Shown here piece by piece: positions 9,743-18,416 of a stretch of 39,006 nt of DNA. A program made the position numbers and the translations under genes. Under the pieces are notes generated by a model. The model was given only the letters and a program-made list of their open reading frames with translations. It searched no databases and had not been told where the DNA came from. This DNA comes from Bacteroidales bacterium (lineage in GTDB: Bacteria > Bacteroidota > Bacteroidia > Bacteroidales > UBA12077), in NCBI GenBank assembly GCA_030611105.1, contig JAUWQL010000018.1, positions 1 to 39,006 on the forward strand, written 5' to 3'. Each line of letters begins with the position of its first letter. The first letter of the stretch is position 1.

Positions 9743-10832
9743 ATGATAAGCAGCGAACAATTAAAAGATCTTGAAAAGCGCCAGGAAGCGCTGAGGAGGC
9801 ATCTTTGACATCGAAAATAAATTAATTCGAATAGAAGAAGAAGAAGAAAAAACCCAGGAACCGGACTTTTGGAACGATCCACAAAAAGCAGAAAAACAGT
9901 TAAAACATATTTCAAGATTAAAAGACTGGACCAATTCTTTTAAGGAAATTGAAACACAGGTTGAGGAACTTATTGTTGCTATCGATTTTTTTAAAGAAGG
10001 AGAAATTGAAGAATCTGAAGTTGAGAACCAATATGCTAAAACACTTGACTTAATCGAAAACCTGGAACTTAAAAACATGCTTCGAAACGACGAAGATAGT
10101 TTAGGAGCATATTTACAAATAAATCCAGGTGCCGGGGGAACAGAAAGTCACGATTGGGCAGAAATGCTTATGCGTATGTATATTCGCTGGGGCGAACGAA
10201 ACAATTATAAAGTTAAAGAAGTAAATTATCAAGCTGGCGATACTGCAGGAATAAAGACTGTAACTTTAGAATTTGTTGGTGAATTCGCTTATGGTTATTT
10301 AAAAAGCGAAAACGGCGTTCATCGATTGGTTCGTTTATCTCCATTTGATTCAGCCAACAGGCGACATACATCTTTTGCATCTGTTTTTGTATCTCCGGTT
10401 GTCGACGAAACCATTGAAATTAACATAAATCCTGCTGATATTACATGGGATACATTTCGTTCGAGTGGTGCCGGAGGACAGCATGTAAATAAAGTAGAAA
10501 CAGCTGTGCGACTCAGACATGCCCCTACAGGAATTGTAATTGAAAATCAGGAAACCAGATCTCAATTAAATAATAAAGAAAACGCCTTACGAATGCTTAA
10601 ATCTCAATTATATGAGTTAGAGTTAAGAAAACAAATGGATGAAAGAGCAAAAATTGAGGGCGAAAAGAAAAAAATTGAATGGGGATCTCAAATCAGAAAC
10701 TATGTATTACATCCTTACAAAATAATTAAAGATGTAAGAACAAATTTTGAAGTTGGTAACGTTCAAGATGTACTTGATGGAAATATCGATGGTTTTATAA
10801 AAGCTTATTTAATGGAATTTGGAGGAAAATAA
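9743..10832 (+). CDS. prfB: Peptide chain release factor 2 (RF2), expressed by +1 programmed ribosomal frameshift (9743..9805 joined to 9807..10832)
   Basis: MISSEQLKDLEKRQEALRRHL then in-frame TGA at 9806-9808 in AGGAGG-CAT-CTT-TGA-C; +1 frame continues DIENKLIRIEEEEEKTQEPDFWNDPQKAEK...GAGGTESHDWAEML...SSGAGGQHVNKVETAVRL. Confidence 0.96.
9794..9809 (+). promoter_or_regulatory. prfB programmed +1 frameshift signal
   Basis: AGGAGG (9794-9799), 3-nt spacer, CTT TGA C. Confidence 0.95.
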
Positions 10833-10859
10833 ATCATATTATAGTAGCCGCAATGCACA

Positions 10860-10893
10860 ATAGTAGAGCCACAATGCATTGTGGTTCTACTAT
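10860..10893. repeat. Near-perfect 34-bp palindrome (REP-like / possible bidirectional terminator) between convergent prfB and MuiA-family gene
   Basis: tagtagagccacaatg|cattgtggttctacta; a partial degenerate copy (tagtagccgcaatgcac) lies immediately upstream. Confidence 0.75.
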
Positions 10894-10902
10894 AAAATAT
10901 AT

Positions 10903-12507
10903 TTACAATTCAATTCTTTTATTTTTTGGATATTTAACAGAATATTTCATTTTGAGTTTCTTTGATTCCCGCGATTTCAAATTAAACTCCCAACTTAATT
11001 TTCCTGATGTTTCATTTAACTTAGCTCCTGATTTTTCTATTTGTTCAACCTCAATTTCTTTATTTGTTGATACAGGAAATTGATCATTAATGATAATAGA
11101 AATATCTGAATTTTTGTTATTTCGAATTTCTATTTCATAACCAAAAGTTTCTTTTTTATTTACTCCTATCACTCTCTGGCTTTCAAAATCTTTTATTTTA
11201 GTTCGTGATACAACAATTGACTCATCACGACCTAAAGAAAGATTTAAGGTATCATTTGTATTCCGGGGATTAATATTTGAATTACCGACATAGGTTCCTT
11301 CAAAAAATATACTTGCGGAGCCGGGCAATAAATTATATTGTTCCCAACCTGTAATCTGTGCTAATAAAAATACAGACTCAACCAATTTTGGAGCAGCATA
11401 GTAAGTATAATCAGCATCTAAACTAAATTTGTTAATTTGAACAGTGTAAGCTTTACCATCCGTAGGAATTGTATAAGGAATATCAATATTGAATTCTACG
11501 CTTGTTTGACTTGTTGTTGTTTCAAATACAACTTCTTCAGCCTCGGTCATAACATCTTCTTCAAAATCCATAATCTCAACCTCATTATACACAGCTTTTG
11601 CCATAGGCATAGATTTCGCACCTCTTATCATATATTGTAAGGGTTCATAAAAACTAATATACCATGGATATATCTCTGGTTTTACTCCACTAATTTGAGG
11701 ATTACCAGTTGAGATGGTTAATTTAACATCTTTCCAATCTTCACCACTCGATTGAAAAACTTTAGCTTTATAATTTAATTGTACAGGATTATTAATATCA
11801 ATTGCCCTTAAATCATATTCCGGTGTCCATCCCGCATTATAAACCACATATTTTAAATCCAATATTGCTTTTGTTTTTTCTTTTGCCAAAACTTTTACAA
11901 CTATTTCAGAAATTGGATTGTTACGTTTCGTTCGTAGTGAATTCAGTTGGTTTTGAATTCTATTTAAACTTTCGTTTATATTAACCAAGCTTTTGCTTAA
12001 CTCCAGTTCCTTTGATTTTATCTCGTTTAACTTAGAATGAAAATAATTCATAGCTTCCTTTAAGGCTGTTACACTTACTCCTGACTGATCTCCTCCTATT
12101 GATTTGTTTGCTAACAATATACCTTCTTCGGCTTTATAAATTTCTATCTTATTTTCAATATCTTTTTTCTTATATTTTAAAAAGTCTAAACTATCCTCCA
12201 GAACTTTTATTTCTTTTGATTGTTTTTGGGATCTCAAATAATTCAACCGATAGTTTACACTTAAAATGGTAAAGTTTCCAAAACCTTTTACCTGTATGCT
12301 TTGCTGATTAATATTTCTTGGTAAATCCGTAATCAAAAGATCTGTTACGCCCGTATTAATAAATACCGAACCAGATTTATAAACTTGTGCTCCTTTCTGA
12401 AATACAGTTACCTCTTTTATTTTAGAAGGAACTTTTATTTCATTTTCAGAAGAAAAAATAGTATTAAATGATAAAAATAAACTGATTAACAAGATTAGCT
12501 TTTTCAT
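10903..12507 (-). CDS. Mucoidy inhibitor MuiA family protein (DUF4140/DUF4139)
   Basis: KEVTVFQKGAQVYKSGSVFINTGVTDLLITDLP..., coiled coil, ...YNAGWTPEYDLRA.., TYVGNSNINP..LGRDESIVVSRTKIKDF. Confidence 0.85.
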   Translation of the reverse strand: MKKLILLISLFLSFNTIFSSENEIKVPSKIKEVTVFQKGAQVYKSGSVFINTGVTDLLITDLPRNINQQSIQVKGFGNFTILSVNYRLNYLRSQKQSKEIKVLEDSLDFLKYKKKDIENKIEIYKAEEGILLANKSIGGDQSGVSVTALKEAMNYFHSKLNEIKSKELELSKSLVNINESLNRIQNQLNSLRTKRNNPISEIVVKVLAKEKTKAILDLKYVVYNAGWTPEYDLRAIDINNPVQLNYKAKVFQSSGEDWKDVKLTISTGNPQISGVKPEIYPWYISFYEPLQYMIRGAKSMPMAKAVYNEVEIMDFEEDVMTEAEEVVFETTTSQTSVEFNIDIPYTIPTDGKAYTVQINKFSLDADYTYYAAPKLVESVFLLAQITGWEQYNLLPGSASIFFEGTYVGNSNINPRNTNDTLNLSLGRDESIVVSRTKIKDFESQRVIGVNKKETFGYEIEIRNNKNSDISIIINDQFPVSTNKEIEVEQIEKSGAKLNETSGKLSWEFNLKSRESKKLKMKYSVKYPKNKRIEL

Positions 12508-12646
12508 GATTATTAATTAAAGGTTTAAGAAAATAAATATACAAAATATCTGTTTATATAATTTATATATTGATGAATTATTCAGTACTTTCGAAAGCTC
12601 TTTTTAAATACGATTGATCACATCATTTTATTATAATAATACGAAA

Positions 12647-14290
12647 ATGAAAAAGCATTTCTTTATCTCATTCTTATTCATAATATCAATATTATTTTCT
12701 TCTTGCTCCGATTTCAAAAAAGCTGAATCGACCATTAATGAAGAAGATATGACTCGAATTGTAACGGAATTTGCCTCTGATGATTTCCAGGGAAGAAAAC
12801 CTTTTACTATTGGAGAAGAAAAAGCGGTTGCATTTTTGGTAAAAGAGTACAAAAAAATTGGTCTTGAACCTTCAAATAATGGAAGCTATATTCAGGAAGT
12901 ACCAATGGTTGAAGTAACAGACATTCCTGATAAAAGAATGAAAATAAGTATGTGGAATGCAACAATAGAATTAAATTATAAAGATGATTTTGTTGCTTTT
13001 TCAAAACATTTAGTTGATAAAATATCAGTAAGAAACTCGGATATGGTTTTTGCCGGATATGGAATTGTAGCTCCGGAATATAACTGGAATGATTATGAAG
13101 GAATAAATGTAAAAGGAAAAATCGTGGTTGTTTTGGTTAACGATCCAGGATTTGGAACAGATAATAAAGATTTCTTTAAAGGTAACGAAATGACTTATTA
13201 TGGTCGTTGGACATATAAATATGAAGAAGCAGCACGACAAGGTGCCAAAGGAATATTAATAATTCATGAATCAGAACCAGCAGGTTATCCATGGAGTGTT
13301 GTTCTGAATGGAGCAACAATTCCCAAATTATATTTACAAGCTGAAGATAATTATATGTCGATGTGCGCTATTGAAGGATGGCTAACTTTTAATGCTGCAA
13401 AAGAATTATTCTCTTTAGCCAGATTAGATTTAATGGAGCTAAAAGAAAAAGCTAAAAATCCAGACTTCAAAGCTTTTCGAATGAGATCACGATTGAGTTT
13501 AAATATTAAAAGCAGTCATAGATTTGCAACATCGAAAAATGTTATTGGTGTTCTACCCGGAAAAGAAAGACCGGATGAAGTAATAATTTATTCTGCTCAT
13601 TGGGATCATTTAGGAATTGGGAGGCCTTTAAATGGTGATTCAATTTATAACGGAGCTGTTGATAATGGAACATCAATAGCCTGGATGCTCGAAATTGCCG
13701 AAGCTTTTGCTAACCTTAGAAAAGGTAATGCCCGAACAATCATGTTTTTAGCTCCTACAGCAGAAGAACAAGGATTGCTGGGTTCAGATTATTATGCAAC
13801 TCATCCTCTTTATCCTTTAAATAAAACAGTTGCAAATATTAATAACGATTTAATGTTGCCTTATGGCCCTTACAAGGATATTATGATAACCGGTTACGGA
13901 CAATCGGAACTGGAAGATTATGTGGAAAAGTTTGCCAAAGATTACGATAGATATGTTCTTCCTGATCCAAATCCGCATACCGGAATGTATTACAGGGCCG
14001 ATCATTTTAGTTTTGCCAGGGTTGGTGTTCCTGCATTATTTGCCAGAGGCAATTGCGACAATAGAGAATTTGGGAAAGAATGGGCATTAAAAAAAGAAAA
14101 AGACTGGATAAACAATAATTACCATAAACCAACCGATCAATACAATCCTGACACATGGACCTTTACCGGAATTGTTGATGATGCCAAAATATCTTTCCGA
14201 ATTGGATATGAACTAAGTAATGAAATAACTTTTCCTAAGTGGAAAGAAGGATCAGAATTTAAGGAAATCAGGGAAAAACAAATGGAATAA
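12647..14290 (+). CDS. M28 family metallopeptidase with PA domain, lipoprotein (track start 12614; likely start MKKHFF at 12647)
   Basis: Lipobox LFSSC; NVIGVLPGKERPDEVIIYSAHWDHLGIG...GAVDNGTSIAWMLEIAEAF...APTAEEQGLLGSDYY. Confidence 0.9.
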   Translation: MKKHFFISFLFIISILFSSCSDFKKAESTINEEDMTRIVTEFASDDFQGRKPFTIGEEKAVAFLVKEYKKIGLEPSNNGSYIQEVPMVEVTDIPDKRMKISMWNATIELNYKDDFVAFSKHLVDKISVRNSDMVFAGYGIVAPEYNWNDYEGINVKGKIVVVLVNDPGFGTDNKDFFKGNEMTYYGRWTYKYEEAARQGAKGILIIHESEPAGYPWSVVLNGATIPKLYLQAEDNYMSMCAIEGWLTFNAAKELFSLARLDLMELKEKAKNPDFKAFRMRSRLSLNIKSSHRFATSKNVIGVLPGKERPDEVIIYSAHWDHLGIGRPLNGDSIYNGAVDNGTSIAWMLEIAEAFANLRKGNARTIMFLAPTAEEQGLLGSDYYATHPLYPLNKTVANINNDLMLPYGPYKDIMITGYGQSELEDYVEKFAKDYDRYVLPDPNPHTGMYYRADHFSFARVGVPALFARGNCDNREFGKEWALKKEKDWINNNYHKPTDQYNPDTWTFTGIVDDAKISFRIGYELSNEITFPKWKEGSEFKEIREKQME

Positions 14291-14350
14291 AAAATAAATA
14301 GCTTATTTATAAACTAAATTTCAAGAAATATTTACTAATTCTGATATTTA

Positions 14351-14476
14351 CTATCCATTAATTTCTGTCTGTTCAACCTCAACCTGTCCATAAGTTGGAC
14401 AATCCTTGCTTTTGCAAGAACTTAAAATTACAAGAACAAAAAATGATAATAAAACTGCTACAATAATCTTTTTCAT
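14351..14476 (-). CDS. Very small lipoprotein (41 aa), below the ORF-track cutoff
   Basis: MKKIIVAVLLSFFVLVILSSCKSKDCPTYGQVEVEQTEING*; signal peptide with lipobox ILSSC. Confidence 0.65.
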   Translation of the reverse strand: MKKIIVAVLLSFFVLVILSSCKSKDCPTYGQVEVEQTEING

Positions 14477-14615
14477 AATGGTTTAATTATTATTTAAATA
14501 ATGGTATAGTGTTAACTCAAATTCAAATATAGTGATCAAATCTATAAAAAGAAAATAAAAACGTTTTGTTTTATTCCAAGCATATTATTAATTAAAAATA
14601 TTTATTTTTATTATA

Positions 14616-14644
14616 TTTGACATATATTGACAAGTCAATCTTTG
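14616..14644 (+). promoter_or_regulatory. Candidate promoter with embedded operator for the XRE-methyltransferase cassette
   Basis: TTTG (14616-14619) ... AATCTTTG (14637-14644) with TTGACAAGTCAA inverted repeat at 14627-14638 and repeated TTGACA; ATG at 14649. Confidence 0.5.
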
Positions 14645-14648
14645 TACA

Positions 14649-14939
14649 ATGAATTCGTTAGGAGAAAAAATAAGGGCGCTTAGAGAATCCCAGAACTTAT
14701 TACTTAGGCAAGTTGCAGCTTACCTCGAAATCGACACAGCACTAATCAGTAAAATGGAGAGAGGAGAAAGACGGCTGACAAGAGAACAAGTAATAAAGCT
14801 TGCTATTTATTACAAGGTATCAGACGAAGAATTATTAACCTTGTGGCTTAGCGACAAAGTGCTTGACACAGTTAAAAACGACCCTTTTGCAATGCAAGGT
14901 TTAAATAAGGCAAAAAATATTTTAACAAGTTTACTATGA
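14649..14939 (+). CDS. XRE-family HTH regulator (controller-like)
   Basis: LGEKIRALRESQNLLLRQVAAYLEIDTALISKMERGERRLTREQVIKLAIYYKV. Confidence 0.9.
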   Translation: MNSLGEKIRALRESQNLLLRQVAAYLEIDTALISKMERGERRLTREQVIKLAIYYKVSDEELLTLWLSDKVLDTVKNDPFAMQGLNKAKNILTSLL

Positions 14940-14966
14940 AAAAAGAAACCTTTCAAACTGAGCAGA

Positions 14967-15887
14967 ATGGGAAATAAAATTGCAAAACCATTTTTAAAAT
15001 GGGCTGGTGGTAAAACTCAATTAATAAATAAGATTGGAAAATCACTACCAAACGAAATAACTAAATCAAAATTCACATACATCGAGCCTTTTGTGGGTAG
15101 CGGGGCAGTTTTATTTTGGATGCTAAACAAGTTTCCGAACTTAGAGAAAGCTGTTATAAACGATATAAATAAAGATTTGATCAATACTTATAACATCATT
15201 GCTTCCCAACCAAAAGAACTAATTTCAATTCTACAAATTCTACAAAATGAGTTCCACTCTTTAGAGAGCAAACAAGAAGAAAAAAAAGATTATTACTACA
15301 AAAAAAGAGAACTGTACAACGCAAGAAAAGAAGAAAAAAACAGTCAAGCCGCTTTATTTATCTTTCTAAATCGCACTTGTTTTAATGGTCTTTATCGAGT
15401 AAATAAAAGTAATAAATATAATGTACCAATGGGTAGCTATAAAAAGCCGACGATATGTGACAAGAAAAATATTATAGCAGTCAACAATGCTTTACAAAAG
15501 GTTGAGATTCTTTGCGGTGACTACGAAGCAACATTGGATAAAGCAACAACTAATTCATTCTTCTATTTCGATCCACCTTACAAACCATTAAGCGAAACAT
15601 CGAACTTTAACTCATATGCAAAAGACGAATTTAATGATGATGAACAAATTAGATTAAGAAATTTTTGTTCTAAACTTGAAAAGCAAAGACACAAATGGAT
15701 GCTAAGTAATTCCGATGTCAAAGGAAAAAATCCTAACGATAATTTCTTTGATGAAATTTATTCTGAATTTTCTATTGCCCGAGTAAAAGCTAAAAGAAGC
15801 ATAAATGCTAATCCGGAAAAAAGAGGAGAATTAAACGAACTATTAATTACAAACTACAACTATGAACAAGCCTTACAATCTACTTAA
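14967..15887 (+). CDS. D12-class (Dam/DpnM-like) DNA adenine N6-methyltransferase
   Basis: FLKWAGGKTQLINKI...YIEPFVGSGAVLFWML...FFYFDPPYKPLSETSNFNSY. Confidence 0.93.
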   Translation: MGNKIAKPFLKWAGGKTQLINKIGKSLPNEITKSKFTYIEPFVGSGAVLFWMLNKFPNLEKAVINDINKDLINTYNIIASQPKELISILQILQNEFHSLESKQEEKKDYYYKKRELYNARKEEKNSQAALFIFLNRTCFNGLYRVNKSNKYNVPMGSYKKPTICDKKNIIAVNNALQKVEILCGDYEATLDKATTNSFFYFDPPYKPLSETSNFNSYAKDEFNDDEQIRLRNFCSKLEKQRHKWMLSNSDVKGKNPNDNFFDEIYSEFSIARVKAKRSINANPEKRGELNELLITNYNYEQALQST

Positions 15888-15952
15888 TCTTAAAAATGAA
15901 AATTAACTTTTCCATAAAATATCGCAAAGCTTTAAAATATAAATAAAAAACG

Positions 15953-16441
15953 ATGGCGAGACTTATAAAAAATCTCAAAAACGACAGACAAGTAATTTTT
16001 GATACCGGAAAATTTGACGACTGGTGTGTATATGTAGTTGAAAGTAATGGAGCGAAAAAAGCACCTTTTGATGTAGAATACTTTGTTGACCTAAAGAATA
16101 TTTCAGAACATTACGAGGAAGATAAAGTCTATAATGATTTTGTTGAAATTTATAATAAAACGAGCAAAAGCATCGACCAAAATATTTTAAGTTTGATAGA
16201 CAGATTGGTTTCGATTTACAAGGAAGAACACCAAGTATTAATTGAACAATGGTTTTCAGTAATATATGCAGGAATGATTGCAGAAGAAAACAAAGCAAAT
16301 GCAATTCTTAAAAAAAGAGTAAAGCGTTTAGGTATACACCAGGTATTAATGTTAGGTATTCCTCCAACTGTTGCAGCGAATTTTAGCAAAGGAAAAAAAT
16401 GGCGTGACCTTGATGCAATAATGAAACCATACGGTTTTTAA
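15953..16441 (+). CDS. 162-aa protein of unknown function associated with Dam-type methyltransferase (recalled as a DUF7004-like family)
   Basis: MARLIKNLKNDRQVIFDTGKFDDWCVYVVESNGAKKAPFDVEYFVDLKN...; same strand, 65 bp after the methyltransferase. Family name from memory, not verified. Confidence 0.6.
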   Translation: MARLIKNLKNDRQVIFDTGKFDDWCVYVVESNGAKKAPFDVEYFVDLKNISEHYEEDKVYNDFVEIYNKTSKSIDQNILSLIDRLVSIYKEEHQVLIEQWFSVIYAGMIAEENKANAILKKRVKRLGIHQVLMLGIPPTVAANFSKGKKWRDLDAIMKPYGF

Positions 16442-16750
16442 ATAAAGCCTTTTTTAACTCAAATGATAGTATTTTATGTCCTCTTCACGGATACACTCCT
16501 CTAAATTAACTGAAAAATGAACACAAACCGACAACGTGTTCATTAATTTATAATTATTTGAACATAGCATTGGTTTTTATCAAAAAATGAAAAAAACTAC
16601 GTACAACTTCACAAAAAATATTTTAAACGATACTATGCAGGGAAACCAACTAAAAAATATAAAAAACTGAAAGTATTCCATTTAATGAAATAGAAAAATT
16701 ATACATTAAATAATGTCAAAAGACATTAAATTTAATACCTTAGCAGTATT

Positions 16751-17308
16751 ATGAGAAAAAAGAAAAAATATTTAATCGTTGCTTTGTTTATGTTTATTGG
16801 TGTTGTATCGTATTCCCAAGTTAATTTTAAATGGGATGTAATAATTGATTCATTAGCTGATAATAAAGATGATTTGTATTCAAAAACAAAGCTCTTTATT
16901 AGTGAAAATTGGAACTCTGCACAAGATGTAATTCAAAATGATGATAAAGATGCAGGTGTTATTTTAATAAAAGGAACTCTGCAAAAAGAACGGAATTACG
17001 CAACAATGACATCATGGAAACAATTTTGGACATTTTCATACACAATAAAATTCTTTATGAAAGATACTAAATGCAGGATTGTAATTGAAAGTGTTAACTG
17101 TCAGTCAGCAAGGGATGATGATTATAACAAACGTCCTATTATGCCTATTGCGGATTTTTACCCAAGTTCAAAAGGGAAAACAATAACAGGATTAACAAAA
17201 GAAAAATATTTTGAATTAATGAGATCATTAAAAAGCGACTTGCAATCAATTGTTGATTCCTATTCCATCTATGTCAAAAACCCAATTGTGGAAAATAATG
17301 AATGGTAA
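16751..17308 (+). CDS. DUF4468-like secreted protein
   Basis: Signal peptide; FISENWNSAQDVIQNDDKDAGVILIKGTLQ...FWTFSYTIKFFMKDTKCRIVIESV. Confidence 0.65.
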   Translation: MRKKKKYLIVALFMFIGVVSYSQVNFKWDVIIDSLADNKDDLYSKTKLFISENWNSAQDVIQNDDKDAGVILIKGTLQKERNYATMTSWKQFWTFSYTIKFFMKDTKCRIVIESVNCQSARDDDYNKRPIMPIADFYPSSKGKTITGLTKEKYFELMRSLKSDLQSIVDSYSIYVKNPIVENNEW

Positions 17309-17430
17309 TTTGGACTTTCCTAGTAATCAGAACAAAGAAGCATCTTATAATTGGTAATCTTTTAATTTTGTCTTAACTTGTATTAAAAGTTTTCATCTTT
17401 AAGGATTTAGGTTATTTTAAATTTTATGCT

Positions 17431-18093
17431 ATGATTTTTTTTAGAAAAAGAAGAAAGGAAAAAGCTAATGATTCAAATGACAACTATTTTGAAGAATTAG
17501 AAAAAAAGGAAAACACTTTATTTAATAAGCCAATTGATGAAGTTAGAGTTCCTGAAATTATATTAAGATACAGAAAGGAATATAATGGTCAAAAGTTGAA
17601 AGTGTTAAAGGATTTGTATTTTGATACTATAAACAAACAGAATAATACTGATCGTCTAAAAGCTACATCAGAGTACATTCAATATAGTACATTAGCTTTA
17701 AGTCTTACAGAACCGCTAATTGAACATGAAAAATTAAATCGTGGATATCGTGGGTTCAATTTATCATTACCTGCTTTGAACTTTACTCCTGATTATTTTG
17801 CTTTAAATGGAATTAAAGGACAACTAGCAAATATAAAAGACATTCTATATTTTTTTGCTGAACTTAAATCAGACAGGTGGATTATTGATAGAGCTTATGT
17901 TATTTTGGAAACAAGATCAAAAGTGTTTGAATACATTAAGAGAAATAATAGTATAACTAACAAGGAGTTTGAAGAAACTTTTAAGGAAGAATTTAAAATA
18001 ATTAGTTATTCAATTTTGTCCAGTCTTGAAGATTATGGTTTTTTAAAATCAGAAAAAAGAAAAGGAAGATTTAAATTATATGAACTAGCTTAA
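17431..18093 (+). CDS. Hypothetical 220-aa protein with winged-helix-like C-terminus
   Basis: Clean ORF; C-terminal NSITNKEFEETFKEEFKIISYSILSSLEDYGFLKSEKRKGRFKLYELA looks like a wHTH; no family recognised. Confidence 0.6.
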   Translation: MIFFRKRRKEKANDSNDNYFEELEKKENTLFNKPIDEVRVPEIILRYRKEYNGQKLKVLKDLYFDTINKQNNTDRLKATSEYIQYSTLALSLTEPLIEHEKLNRGYRGFNLSLPALNFTPDYFALNGIKGQLANIKDILYFFAELKSDRWIIDRAYVILETRSKVFEYIKRNNSITNKEFEETFKEEFKIISYSILSSLEDYGFLKSEKRKGRFKLYELA

Positions 18094-18106
18094 GATGGGA
18101 AGATGG

Positions 18107-18176
18107 TCCGCTAACGCGGATTTGCAATCCGGGCTAATGCAGTGAAAATAAAAGGCACGGAAAACATTTCCGCGCC
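18107..18176. repeat. Cluster of small palindromes (TCCGC-taac-GCGGA, GGATT-tgc-AATCC, GGCaCGGAAA-aca-TTTCCGcGCC)
   Basis: Read directly from sequence between the 220-aa CDS and tRNA-Ala. Confidence 0.7.
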
Positions 18177-18236
18177 AGCAGATGTCTTTTATAAAAAGAA
18201 AAAACTCACCTATGCCAAAGCTTCGGTGAGCGAAGG

Positions 18237-18310
18237 TGGAGCATAGCGGAATCGAACCGCTGACCTCTTGACTGCCAGTCAAACGCTCTAGCCAACTGAG
18301 CTAATGCCCC
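18237..18310 (-). tRNA. tRNA-Ala (anticodon GGC)
   Basis: GGGGCATTAGCTCAGTTGGCTAGAGCGTTTGACTGGCAGTCAAGAGGTCAGCGGTTCGATTCCGCTATGCTCCA; 7-bp acceptor stem including the G3:U70 alanine identity pair; CCA not encoded. Confidence 0.93.
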
Positions 18311-18348
18311 AAGTAAATTAAAGATCGTGAACCAGTCATTACGCTCTA

Positions 18349-18365
18349 ATCCCGAAAATTCCGGG
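18349..18365. repeat. Palindromic insertion (atCCCGaaaattcCGGG)
   Basis: 17 nt absent from the intact tRNA copy. Confidence 0.75.
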
Positions 18366-18376
18366 GCCAACTGAGC

Positions 18377-18416
18377 CCTGCCTGGCATGCCAAAGGCAGC
18401 TTAACCGGCAGGCAGG
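18377..18416. repeat. Palindromic insertion (CCTGCCTG...CAGGCAGG)
   Basis: 40 nt absent from the intact tRNA copy; related core at about 30598-30616. Confidence 0.8.

Noticed and set aside
9806-9808. Apparent nonsense mutation in prfB
   Set aside because: It is the conserved programmed frameshift stop, not a disruption.
9676-10078. Minus-strand ORFs 9676-9915 and 9761-10078
   Set aside because: Antisense to the N-terminal part of frameshifted prfB, which fully explains the region.
10853-11083. 76-aa plus-strand ORF starting in the palindrome
   Set aside because: Mostly antisense to the MuiA-family gene; start lies within the repeat.
16516-16544. Possible integron attC-like site (…ccgacaacgtgttcat…)
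   Set aside because: Contains an ACAACGTGTT-like core, but no paired R''/L'' architecture, no cassette array and no integrase in the window.
18085-18388. Minus-strand ORFs 18085-18282 and 18206-18388 (e.g. ALAQLARAFDWQSRGQRFDSAMLH)
   Set aside because: They are translations through tRNA-Ala and the tRNA remnant; a common annotation artefact.
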